From Evernia prunastri (Eukaryota; Ascomycota; Lecanoromycetes; Lecanorales; Parmeliaceae): 64,000 nt of DNA. Positions within the stretch are counted from its first letter, which is position 1. The number at the start of each line of letters is the position of its first letter. Both the position numbers and the translations under genes were made by a program. Shown here in pieces: positions 48,779-59,645 of this stretch. The stretch is taken from positions 452,249 to 516,248 of the forward strand of contig NKYR01000009.1 in assembly GCA_003184365.1 (NCBI GenBank), given 5' to 3'. The notes below the pieces were generated by a model that saw only the letters and a program-made list of their open reading frames with translations, was not told the DNA's origin and searched no databases.

Positions 48779-49463
48779 CTTTGTGAAAAGAGCTGGTGTG
48801 CTGAGGGGATGTGGTTCGAAAGGTGGCTTCATAAGAAATGCATAATGTCCTTTCAGGGTATGAGCAAAAATGTCTGCTCTCTACTGTGTCTGTGCTAATT
48901 TTCTCCAGTCTACACAGTTTAGAGACGTTATGGCAGTGTCACTCAGTCTAACATCCAATACTTTCTTGCGCGGTCAAGAAGGACTCGGCGTTATATGAGT
49001 AGTGCTTACAATACTAACCGACACCGAGCCCTCTTTCGGACATATGTCTAGTGACCGAAAGATCATCAAGGATGGGTCAGCTTACCAAGGTACAATAACC
49101 TCAAAGTTACGTTTCTCGGAACTCTGATACGAACAGGCAAAACTATGCTCAATTGATCAGAGAGTCGGAAGTGTGAGCCTTGTGGAGGCGTCCAACGGGG
49201 CTAGCAAGACTCATTCCTTGTGGTTTATCAGATCTCGTAATCGGACAAGTTCGAGAAAGACTTGATAAAGGTCTTCAATTACACCATGACGGTCTCCAAT
49301 TCATTATATCATGTGCATACGTAATCACAGAACAAACGTTGTCCTTTGCCAGCCGTTGTTCTTATACCGAGCTTGCTACACCTTCATAACAAAGCCGAGA
49401 CGTAGAATCGATTCACCAGGATACTCGCCCCTCCGCCATCGCGTCATGATCATTGCTTCAAGC
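48779..49463. other. Spacer between Diels-Alderase and megasynthase
   Basis: Short promoter/5' region of the megasynthase and 3' flank of the upstream gene on the same strand. No separate gene seen. Confidence 0.5.
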
Positions 49464-50676
49464 TCAAGTGTTGACGCCAAGAATGTTGACATATCCAAGA
49501 GAGAGTTTGGCCAACAGCATGCATATGAAAAAGTAAACTTTCCTCCAACCCTCTACAGCCAACCATCAGCCCAGGCAGCAAAGGCAAGAGAGGCAAAGAC
49601 TCATGCGGGGAGCACTCACGCGGCAGGACATTGATGTTCGCATTTCCTGTACCACTGTATACCTGCTCGCCCATTTTGCCGCCCGACGCTCCAGACAGGA
49701 AGCCCGTGAGGCCCGCGTCGCCACCGCCAAACGAGACGTCGAATGCCACATGCTTGTGCGTCAGCTCGAACTGCCACTCCTCGCCTGAGTCGCCCGACTT
49801 GAAGTGCAAAGTGCAGCCGGTGCTCTGGTCCTGAAACGGGCCCGATATACCTGTGTTGTACGTTGGCTTCCACTGGACCATCGTTCCCCCTTGATGCCTT
49901 TCCTCTTTCAGGTCACCAGGACTCAATTTCACGCTATCCCGCTCTGTCAAAGCTCCAAATTCCTTCTGCCCATCGCGCGCTACGTACCCACTCGTATACG
50001 TCTTCCCATCCTCCTGGCTCGTGAACTCACTACATGTGACGCTCCAGGGCCCCACGACCGCCCGGCACACTTGCCACCCACGCACCGTGTCGAACCAGCT
50101 CCCCGCAGCCCAGATGTGCACATGACCTCCGATACCATTGAAGCGGAGTGGACGACCCTGTACTACCAGATCGGCTTCGAAGACGGCGGTAGGAATGACT
50201 TCGACTCGCGCGCTGCTGCCGTCAGCCGCGATTGTGTGAGTATATGTTTTACGCGGACCAGTCCAAACGCCCTTGATCTGCCCAGCCTTCTTCTTACTAT
50301 CACTCTTACCATCTCCAGATCCATTACCAGTCACCTTATCAATGGTGTCGCAATCCGTTTCCTCAAGCGCCTCGCTCATAAAATCTGCGTGATTGAAGTG
50401 CTTCCCGTCGGGAAATGTTATGTCGAATTCCATGCGCAGGTGACCGTGCCCAAGCATCGAGTAGCTAGCATCTCGCGCGAAAATAACCGTCATGCCGGAC
50501 TTGCTGTCGGCCGCCACGCTGTCGAAATACCACTGCTCGAACACGGGACCCTTGATCCCGGAGATGCGCCATGCGGCCAGTGGATCCTTGGAGGATGTTG
50601 AGAATTCTATAGGCTCTGTCTCGCGCTGGTAGGCAGTTTTGAGATTGGTACGCGGCATAATCGTCGTGTGGGTCAC
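49464..50676 (-). CDS. Diels-Alderase-like protein (CghA/Fsa2/MycB type)
   Basis: Lipocalin-like (CrtC/AttH fold) protein of the fungal Diels-Alderase family, which steers intramolecular [4+2] cyclisation of polyenes made by PKS-NRPS enzymes to decalins or related rings. Exon 1 50676-49620, intron 67 bp (donor GTGAGT), exon 2 49552-49464; about 381 residues, the family's usual size. Family features: ISGIKGPVFEQWYFDSVAAD near the N-terminus, RLEF-type HLRMEFDITFPDG, GGHVHIWAAGSWFDTV, VVGPWSVTCSEF and FELTHKHVAFDVSF with TGFLSGASGG near the end. Frame open, splice clean, so it looks functional. It lies 685 bp upstream of the megasynthase on the same strand, the usual pairing. The last exon adds a hydrophobic tail (VYFFICMLLAKLSLGYV), which is unusual. 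Confidence 0.88.
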
Positions 50677-52143
50677 GGAATTGATTGCGTGTTGGTAAGT
50701 TAATCCGGCAAAGAAGCTCTGGCAGGTGAGAAGGGTTTCAGGAGTGAGGTCTAGCTGTAGGAAGTAAGGGAAATGATTCGGTTCGCGGCTGAGCTGAATG
50801 GAATGATGAGGGAAGTCGCCTAGGATGCTGAATTCGATCTTCTACCAACTCAGACCTGTAAACTGAATGCTCAAGCCGTCTGCTTGCATCTGAGTCCATC
50901 GGCTGCATGAGTGAGACTCGGTGCTTTTCGGCCACTTTTTCTTCGGTCGCCTTTACTTTCGATACTTCCTGAATTGGATCCCGAAACCGTTCCGAACACT
51001 CGGGTGATTACACTCTTTAGTAAGCTGAACTCGAGATTGCACGGACCAGCTCTAGAAGTCATCCATGCAAACTTCCAAATTCAGTGCGTATCCGAGATAT
51101 TGCCCTGAACGAGCTAGCGGCCGATTAGTGGGGCCGCTACCTGGTCAATTGAAAAATCCAATTGAAAAGTGTTGCTAAACCTCCTCAAGGATGAGAATAC
51201 TTATGCATACGATTCCATTAAAGCTCACAATACTGTCATGCATGTATGTCACTTAGCCAACCGGGAGAAGTCTCTGCGTCAAGAATGGTGCAATTGTCGC
51301 CGACAAGCTTTCCGAATTTGAACATCCAGCTAAGTGTTAGCATAGGCGGAGGTGTACCCTGCAATGCTCCAAACAAAGACGCGAGAGAGCTTGTCATGCT
51401 TGGTATATCCTATAACTAGCAGTATTTCTCCATTGAATTACAACCAGCCGTGATCGATATTCTGACAAGGGTCTCTACTGTAGAGAAGCGGAAGTCCAAG
51501 ACAGTAAGGAGCTCGACGTCCTCGACTGGTCTCCGCCCTTGACCACTGTGGCAAAATGATGTAAAGCTCAGCTAGTTCTTCAGATGTGGTCCACATGCGT
51601 TGCTGGCGTTTCGCAGAATTGCTTCAAATCCGTTGTTGATTCCAATCTCCGTTGCGCCTTCAGGGTCTAGATTAGGCTCAGTGTCTGTCCTCGCTCGCAA
51701 TGATAGCAACCATACTCCTCAGACAGGCTAAGACTGCTGTTGTCGTCCAGCCCACTCCTGGGCCCCTTGCCGCCACAAGATCTGGCGTCCTTCACACCTC
51801 ATTGCTGAGGTTCGTACGGTAATATTTCACCACCGCTGCCCGTTGGGCCAGGGAAAGTCTGTCGAGACTGTGGCAAGACCACTACTGTAGTTTGTTATTC
51901 CTCAGGGTGCACGCCACCTGCAGCTGCTGAGCCTCCGGGAACTCTTCAAAGGGGTTCACGCCAGATGTTGTATCTCCAACCATCTTGGATCTTCGTCCAC
52001 CAAACTCCGTCTATAAGATGTCAGGGGTTAGGAGATGTTTGATAGGTGTTGCTCAGACTTGTCAACGCCAAGAGTTCGGACATCTTCTGCATCAAGTGTG
52101 TTAGAATATGCAGTCTACGAAATTATGCGTCCAAGAGGTTTTG
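50677..52143. other. Intergenic between Diels-Alderase and GT69 gene
   Basis: No intact gene. A short phosphorylase-domain relic is listed separately. The rest is stop-rich in all frames. Confidence 0.45.
51279..51420 (+). pseudogene. Fragment of a purine-nucleoside-phosphorylase-like domain (NLR type)
   Basis: Reading + from 51285 gives SPTSFPNLNIQLSVSIGGGV, then NKDARELVMLGISY and a stop. This fits the SFPN...MVGIGGGVP...DIRLGD block of the PNP_UDP domain at the N-terminus of many fungal NLR proteins. Only about 45 codons survive, flanked by stops. By-eye match only. Confidence 0.4.
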
Positions 52144-53619
52144 CTATCTACCTCTCCTGAAGCGTAGTACTTCTCTATGCGTCGATTCGTACTCGACGAG
52201 ATACTCTTCCCAGGGCACCCAAGTTTGATTCTGATAAGAGGGCATACATTTAACAGTGGAAGGCGGAGTCGGATCCCATTTGATTCGCTCCTCGCCCTCA
52301 TCAGCTCTTCCTACGAACCTGGAGACGTAGCCCTTCGCCGCCTTGATCTTCTTGGCTGCTTCGTCGCTATATTCAAGATTCACACTGGGTACCACGGCGA
52401 TTTTGCGGTATCCAAGATGCCACATCTCCGTGCACCAGGTTTTGGGCTCGCCCTGCGGACATTCATGCTCATGCCACATTCGAAATCTGATCCTGGATTG
52501 GAGGAATGGTTCTGCGGTGAACGCCGTGGCACCGTTCCAACATGAGAACACTTGAAATGGCTTCCCCATCCGTTGTCTTTCGCTCGCGATGGGATTGTTC
52601 CAAAAGATATTCCACGCTGAATTCCAGTTTCCATCTTCCGGGATGTTGAAGAAAGTGTCACCGTTCATTCCACGCGCGATCCAAACATCATAGAATGTAG
52701 GGTCAGGTCCTACGTAAGTCCAATCCATGGCACAGGTCACATCGGCGTTTTGATACTTGCGTTGGTGAATTAGTTCCAAAATGTCCTCCATGCAAATCGC
52801 CACGTCATTTAAGAAAATCACCGTAGTAGAATTTGTGGAATTTACGTTGTCAGCGTGGTCCAGAAGGGGTTGAAGTGCTTGGTTGCGTAGTTCTGCTAGA
52901 GCTTTGATGCGGTCGTCTACGCCCCCTAGTTCTGGGTTGATGTCGCTGGAGTTGAAATAATATTTGGCGCCAAGGCGTTCGACTTCCTCGCGGAGCAATA
53001 ATAAGATCTCGAAAGTTCCATCATCAGAGCGGCCTTCTACCACGGATAAAGCACAGTTCTGAGGACCGAGAAAGCGTATGCTCTCAAGAACGGAGCCGAT
53101 CAAGCGAGGAAGGACGCTCGCGCATTGATGGAGATCAAGGGCAAAGAAATACTCTGGGCGTATAGTAGGACGGTGTGTCCTGTTTGCAGAGCCGGCCTTG
53201 AGATAAGAATAACGATCACCTGTTGGCGCTGGACAGGCCAGCCTTGGGAAAGACGTATCTTCCGGAGTCATAATAGCTTTGATATAAGTCGGTGCCATTT
53301 CGAGTAAAGTGGCATTGGTTTCCTTTGGAATTGGGTTGGATGGCGGGCTTGATGGAGCAGGTGGAGGAATCTCTTCCATTGGAGTAGTCACTGCTTCCGT
53401 ACCGGTCTCATTTGCGGGGTTCCAGTCTGAGGAATAGAACCATTTGGAAATGTATGGTTTTGCATTGGTATAATGCCAGCTGTATCCGAAAAGCAGAGAG
53501 GATGCGATCAGAACAACAGCTACGGTTTGCCAAAGCACCGTGAGCTTTCGCTGCATGGCTGGCAACAGACAACGATTTATTGCCGCGCACAACGAAGGAT
53601 GGCGGCCAATAGAGCGCAA
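52144..53619 (-). CDS. GT69 / CAP59-family alpha-1,3-mannosyltransferase
   Basis: Golgi-type glycosyltransferase of the CMT1/CAP59 family (PF11735), thought to add alpha-1,3-linked mannose to cell-wall or capsule glycans. 491 codons, no intron. The N-terminus has a signal anchor (VLWQTVAVVLIASSLLFGY); a second ATG (MQRKLTV) just before it may be the true start. A proline-rich stem follows, then the catalytic domain: EYFFALDLHQCASVLPRL, SVVEGRSDDGT, TVIFLNDVAICMEDILELI with the acidic metal-site residues, AMDWTYVGPDPTFYDVWIAR, and ECSLF-like HECPQGEPKTWCTEMWHLG with paired cysteines. No lesion. It flanks the PKS-NRPS locus and has a 3'-end relic on the other side. Confidence 0.9.
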   Translation of the reverse strand: MRSIGRHPSLCAAINRCLLPAMQRKLTVLWQTVAVVLIASSLLFGYSWHYTNAKPYISKWFYSSDWNPANETGTEAVTTPMEEIPPPAPSSPPSNPIPKETNATLLEMAPTYIKAIMTPEDTSFPRLACPAPTGDRYSYLKAGSANRTHRPTIRPEYFFALDLHQCASVLPRLIGSVLESIRFLGPQNCALSVVEGRSDDGTFEILLLLREEVERLGAKYYFNSSDINPELGGVDDRIKALAELRNQALQPLLDHADNVNSTNSTTVIFLNDVAICMEDILELIHQRKYQNADVTCAMDWTYVGPDPTFYDVWIARGMNGDTFFNIPEDGNWNSAWNIFWNNPIASERQRMGKPFQVFSCWNGATAFTAEPFLQSRIRFRMWHEHECPQGEPKTWCTEMWHLGYRKIAVVPSVNLEYSDEAAKKIKAAKGYVSRFVGRADEGEERIKWDPTPPSTVKCMPSYQNQTWVPWEEYLVEYESTHREVLRFRRGR

Positions 53620-54300
53620 GCTGTGGGAAGATGGCTATTACAGCGTTTGGGAAAAGCCGAAGAGATGTGTCATCAGACGCTGAAGGGTCAGAGGATTCGA
53701 AGAAATAGGAGTGTCTTTGAAGCGGGGTCCATCCCAGCTTGCATAGATACCCGCTGCTGACATTCGTACGTTTCTTGGAGAATGTGAATGTTATTCTTCA
53801 CTCTGTGAAGCAAAGACATTTCAATTCATTGAACGTAAGATGACAACGTGCATGATGCATGAATAATCACACCCTAACAGCGGATCTGACGAGGCTAATA
53901 ATAGATGTTGCACCTAAGGTAAGGTACTACCTTAAATCACACCAGTCGCCTCTCTAAAAAGTCAAATCCGGGAGCTCCATCCTGAACTCAACGCACGGCA
54001 AGCCGACACCTTTAATACCTTCGTGTCAACATGTGGCTACCTCGAAAGAGACTCGGACCGCAAATGTAGGTTTCGACCGTAGGATGGAGACGAAGAATGC
54101 CATACGGGGCTTTTGCCCAACGACCGTCCTCGGGCTTTTGTGAGGTCTACGACGATCAAGATGCGGCAGGGAGTGGATCGAGTAAGTGCAATAAGTGATG
54201 TGAGAGGAATGTCTTTCAGTCTAATGAGTGATAAAAACGAGTCCTACCTACTTAGTGTTAACGCCCCCGCAATGCTGTCCAAAGCCCCCCTGAGCCCTCC
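53620..54300. other. Intergenic, nothing recognised
   Basis: Promoter side of the GT69 gene and 3' side of the GHITM gene. No supported ORF. Confidence 0.5.
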
Positions 54301-55363
54301 CTACTTCCTCTGGTTCCTCATCCCCAAAATCTGCACCATTCTAATAAAGATGTTCAAAAAGTCCAACTCCAAACTGATACTCTCATTGACAACGTCCTTC
54401 TTCACCATTCCCGCATTGGCCATCCGCGCATGATGGAGAATCTTCTGCGTATCGTAAAGCGTAAACCCTCCAAACACGGCCAGTCCACCATAGAGCCAGA
54501 CCCTCTCAGTCCACATGAGCGTCCTGGCCGCCGTAGCGGGTAGAACGAGCGGAGCAAAGCCCGAGACGGCGACGATCGCGACACCGGCGAGCAAGGGACC
54601 GCCGAGGTAAAGGTATTTCTCTTGCTTGGCGGTTGCGCCGACGAAGGCAATGGAGCCCATCATAGCGACGGTGTAGAGGCCAGCGCGGGCGAGGATCGCC
54701 GGTTGCATGAACATGAGAGGCGAGAGGATGGCGGCTTGGCATAGGTTGAAGCCGCCCCAAAGAGCGTATTTTTGAACATAGCTGGTGCTGCTGTCAGCTC
54801 GACATTCCATCCAAATGGAGGACCAGAACCTACTTATCGGGACTCGTAGCAAACGTGCCGTACATCGTCCCCAAGCTAGCTGCCAGTCCCACACCCATGA
54901 CCACCCAAGGATTCGTCGTCATGAGCCTGTAGGACCACCCGCTGCGATGCAAGGCGCTCGCCGCCACGCCAATGATCCCAACACCCAGGCCCGTATGCAT
55001 GAAAGTTTCGTTCAGAAACGCCCGTTCGTACGGCGGCATGCCCCCATCTTCGCGCGTCTCGCGGTTGAACATGAAGTTCGTGGCGACCATCGTGCCGCCG
55101 ACGATGGCGGCGCCGTAGAGGAGCCGTTGCGCCATGCTGCCGGAATCGGGGCCCGCGACCTGGCCGCCGGGCTGCATGTAGGTACGGCGGAAAGGTTGCT
55201 GGAAGGCATTTCGAGACTTGACGAGAGGCGTCAGGGCCGAGGTGGGCTTGAAGGTCGAGGGTTTGGGCGCGCTGTGGAATGCACGGCTTGCGGTTTGAGG
55301 GCCTTTGGGGAGTTGTTTGAGGCATGTGGTGATGGCCATCGGCCGACGGAGTAGAAAGGACAT
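54301..55363 (-). CDS. GHITM/TMBIM5-like mitochondrial inner-membrane protein (Bax inhibitor-1 family)
   Basis: Member of the BI-1/YccA family closest to GHITM (Mics1), an inner-membrane protein tied to cristae structure and ion exchange. Exons 55363-54834 and 54781-54301, intron 53 bp, about 336 residues. Start chosen at MSFLLRRPMAITTCLK, which opens a basic, serine-rich mitochondrial presequence; an upstream in-frame ATG at 55468 is less likely. Then several membrane segments: RLLYGAAIVGGTMVAT, GLGVGIIGVAASAL, NPWVVMGVGLAASLG, TVAMMGSIAFVGAT, GPLLAGVAIVAVSGF and VWLYGGLAVFGGFTLYDTQK. The C-terminal FLNIFIRMVQILG is the family's signature end. Confidence 0.88.
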
Positions 55364-55742
55364 GACTGCTGATGTTTTCGTTGTGCCCAAGTTACCTGTG
55401 TGTAGGTCAAATATGACGTTCAATGAAGGAACATTCGGGAAGAAGAGAGGCGGCTTTATGAATGCCACTAATGCTTTAAACGGGTTAGCGCAGATATTGT
55501 GGCAAAAAAATTGACACCATTCACGAAGCCATCATTGGTTACCTAGCCAAGGCCAGAAAAAAAAGGGCTGTGGACGAGGAATGATGTGAAGATTTGGTTA
55601 TATCTAAGACGCTCGTGATACCATGTTACGCTCACAGATAACAAAGCAAGCTTTTCAGCTGTAAATGCAGCAATAACTGGCTCGACTTTGCAGTCAAATA
55701 TCCCGTAATATCCAACCACTATCATTTCTCTAGACACTTGTG

Positions 55743-58651
55743 TCATTGAACCTTAGCCCTTCCTTTGGCCACGGTTTCGAATTTCACCCGCTGTGCAAAC
55801 TTCTCCATGCTTCCGCTCTCGAGCCACTTGTTGAGATTCTTGCACTGACTGACATCGAACGCTTCGAGCTTGTGACAACCGTCAACAATAGCCTCGACTC
55901 CGACCCCAGTTACTCGAACACATCCTCGGACAGATAGATCACGCAGCTCAAGAAGGTGAAGGCCGATACTGCGGAGTGACGAGTCAGATACTGCACTGCC
56001 GCAGAATGATAAGTTGAGTTTCCTCAGTTGCTGACAGCCAAGAGCCAAAACCTCCGTAGCGGTATCTGAGAGAGCGCAGCAGAATGACTGTGTAAATGGT
56101 CAACAAGCGGTCACGGCATCTCTCGTTTCTTACTTACCAAGTCAAGATCTCTTAAACCTTTAGCCGCATTGGTCAGATACACAATAGCATTGTCTGTCAG
56201 ATAGGTACAATCGGCCAGACAGAGTTTCGTCAATCTTGTGAATTGGAATTGACCCCAGTGCTGAAAACCTTGATCGGTAATGGTAGTGCATCGAGTCAAG
56301 TCAATCGACTCAAGCCGTGAAGCAGCATGATAAGCCATGTGTGCCATCGATCGATCCGTTACATGTTTACAGTAGGATAAAGTGAGAACCCTGAGCTTTG
56401 GGCATCCGAACACAGTCCCTGGAGGAGGTTGATTGGGTGGTATGGGCGCACCGACAGACCTTGCCGCAGCGTGGCGCCCATGCGCATTGTTCTGTGGATT
56501 GCCTTGCACTACCCAGCCAACAACTCGTTGAAGTAGGTTGTCGCTGACCTTGCGGCAATTGCTCAGATCCACCTCCTCGAGGCTTTTGGCTTTGTTTGCC
56601 ATTTCTAATACTGCCTGGGCTGTGATATCCCATACACTCTTCATCCTCCACGTAGTGACGTTCGCGCCGCAAGTATTGGAAAGAGCTGCGAATCCTTCAT
56701 CACTAATATGGAAGCAATTACTAATATTGATGACTCGAGGCCTTGTACCAACGAAAGGGCATATACGGTTGACCAAAGCTTCATCTGTGACTTTGCGATT
56801 GTAGGGCGTAAGATTAAGTTCTCGCACGAGTTCTGGAGTCTCTTTGAGCAGCTTTGACCAATGCAACGAGATCAGACGAAGGCGCATAAGATCGTGCAGC
56901 TCAAAGTACTTGAAAATGGAGATCAACACGCTGTCTGGAAGTACACCCTGGCTAAACTCGCTGGGTCTACGTTGCAAAGTGTTTGGGCGCTTAGGCTTTG
57001 CACGTGTTTCTGGTGGCGACATGGCATGCTTAAGCTTCTTGGCAGGCGTTGATATAATATGTGGTGGTGAATTGCGCCGGTCGATGTTTTCTTTGCCTTC
57101 GCCTTCTTCGCCGTCTGTTAAGGGAGGAGCCAGTGAGCTGCGGCGCGATCTCGAGAATGATTTGTCAAGATCCACATTCATAAAGGGATCAGGATCAGCA
57201 GGTTCAATGATTTGACGGTCTTCGATTCGGCTAGGCTTATGAGGCGTTTCAACCTTTGTATGTGAGAACGTCACCTTCGGTACCGATTTCTTCCTGGTAC
57301 CTTTGTTTTTGGTCCGTTCGGCAATAGCAAGCTGCGCGATAGGAGGCGTAGAGTCTTCGGCGTCAGTCATGATAACGTCACCGTCTGAGCCAGACTTCAG
57401 CCGTTGCCTTGCAGTCTTCTCAACCTGCTGTCTTACGGCTGGAGGGCACCTCAACCAAAAGTTCGATAACACCTCACCAGTGATCATCAGACATTCGACC
57501 GACGAGACCGAGCGAACGGTTGCAGTTCGTCGTGGCGCCAGGGATAAGCTAACTACCTCTCCAAAATACTGACCTTGCTTGAGGCGGGCCTTGACTTGGG
57601 TTCCACGCTTAATATTGCGGCCAGCACCATTGGCCAGCGTGCGTAGGTTCTGCCCAGGGGCCTTCTCATCAATGACTTCTACCTCTCCTCGGACGAGGAA
57701 AAACACCTCTCGACCTTGTGAATCCTGCTGAATGATATCTGTAAACGGCGGGTAGGTACATGGCTGGGCATTCAACCCTAGAAAATGTAACATGTCGGGT
57801 GGCAATTCGGAGAAAAGTGGCAATTCTTTCAGAAGTTGTCGGACATTCACAAGGCCATCGCCAAGCGCACTAGAGATTGCCGTATCAGTCAGGCTTGGTG
57901 ATGGTGATTTTCGCTTTTTGTTGGTCTGCATCCCGTTCTGCCGTCTGTCATCAGCTTCTGGCATGATGATGTCGCCATCTTCCCCATCCCGAGCTCTTTT
58001 CTCCCCTCGACCTAAAGTGGCTGGAGGCTCGGGATGAGAAGATGCCAGCTTCTCCTGCTTCTTTCTTTTCAAAATAGACAATCTCTCCGAAGCCTCGTCT
58101 CTGATAGCTCGCTCGACCTCGGGAAAACTTGGAAGCTCTTTGGTCAGATCCTCTTTCTTCAGTACTACAAGAAGACACTTTGTACGTGCAACAATTGTGG
58201 CGGTTCGAGGTATTGACATTAGGATCCCGATCTCTCCAAAGAACGCCCCAGGTTTCAGCTCCGCGTATGTACTTTCCCCGTCTCTTGAGGTGACCGCCAC
58301 TGCTCCACGTACTAACCAGTACATAGCCTTTGCATCCTCCCCCTCAGTCAAGATATAGTCATGAGGGGCGTGTGACTGAGGTCGCAGATGTTTTCCAATG
58401 GCGGCGAGGAACGCGTCGGGAGCGGAGAGAAAGAGGGGAAATGCTCGTATGCGGTCATACATGTCGAGTGGAATGCCATGGATAGTAGATGCAGTAAGAG
58501 GAGATGGTCGAATAGGTCTCGCTGGATTTGTCTCTGAGTTGAAAGTCCTGATCAATGACAAGGCGTCAGGGACTGGAGCCGCGTTTGCCTTGCTGGCAAA
58601 CGTTGGGGCTCCCGGCCTATGACGCCGCATTTCGAGGTTGCTGAGCGCCAA
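55743..58651 (-). CDS. Protein with two cyclic-nucleotide-binding domains, F-box and leucine-rich repeats
   Basis: Probable SCF ubiquitin-ligase adaptor with nucleotide-sensing domains. Exon 1 58651-56138, exon 2 56087-55743, intron 51 bp; about 952 residues. Order: cNMP-binding domain 1 at about 85-200 (YILTEGEDAKAMYWLVRGAV, GAFFGEIGILMSIPRTATI), a basic linker, domain 2 at about 280-420 (DIIQQDSQGREVFFLVRGEV, GQYFGEVVSLSLAPRRTAT), a long disordered linker, F-box at about 585-625 (LPDSVLISIFKYFELHDLMR), then leucine-rich repeats of the cysteine-containing type (LEEVDLSNCRKVSDNLL, LRVLTLSYCKHVTDRSM, LESIDLTRCTTITDQGF) to the end. The FGE and R-x-A-T phosphate-cassette positions are kept in both. 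I know of similar fungal proteins but no settled name. Ligand untested. Confidence 0.88.
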
Positions 58652-59645
58652 TCAGGTGGGGGTGAAGGTTCTTTTAGCTCCCGAAATGAGAGGAGGGTGC
58701 TGGAGACTCGGGAGCATCCCTTAAACAGTTCGCGTTCAAACTTCTGACGCCCAATCTGGTGCGTGCAGAGCTTCACGAGCACAGATCCGTGTATATAAGT
58801 CCACAAACGCCTGGCGACTTGAATCTAACCTTTTGACAAAATGAAGGTGAGGCAACACTGGGCCAAAGATAGAACAAAAAGGCAACCGGGACTGATGATT
58901 GTTTTCCGCGAGACCCCTCCTCCCCAAGTGTCCAGTCGCATACGACAGTGTTCCTTGTAATTTGCAGATTTCAGTGGATCAAATCTTCCGCTCGTCGATT
59001 TCACGTGTTTCTGAAGGTCTTTGCTTTCGGTGGGGCGCCACTGAGGGTGGTAAGCGCTCAATTCAAAAGCCAGTGGTGTTTATCCGTTTGAGACACTGGG
59101 ACAGCCAAAGGATATTATGTCGTGCGTGAACAAGCGTCGCGAATGACTGCCAGAGTGGGCGTTCGAAACGAGTGTATCAGATTTTTGTATATATGCGACG
59201 GCCGCACACGATTAGATAACGTATCGTGGTGAAGCGCTCCAGGTTGCTGCCCAGCCTAGCGAATGAGACAGGACCAGCAGCGTCGTGGATATGTATGATG
59301 ACGGAGAGTGCAGGTCTTCGGGAAGAGTTCAGCGACAACGGTGGCTTCAGGCTATAAGGGTGCACAGACCAATTGCTATACGAGTAGTTACCGTAAATTG
59401 GCAGAGGTGACAGAGAGCTGCAGGCGCCAAGGCTCGCCAGGCGCGGGGCGGATATGCCAAGACTTATCCGCGCTAATGATCCGAGCAAAATACCCGAGTG
59501 TTGACTCTGGTACAGTATCTACACTCGTTCGTCCGCATTGATCTTACTGTTTCTATGAGGCGCGAGACCCGTAAGGAAGCAATGAGATGACAGTCGAATC
59601 CTGACGCGTCCCATCTCATTCAAGCGCAACCTGCGCTTGGCCAAG
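58652..59645. other. Divergent promoter region
   Basis: Lies between the F-box gene (minus) and SLX4 (plus), so it carries both promoters. Short ORFs show no motifs. Confidence 0.5.
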
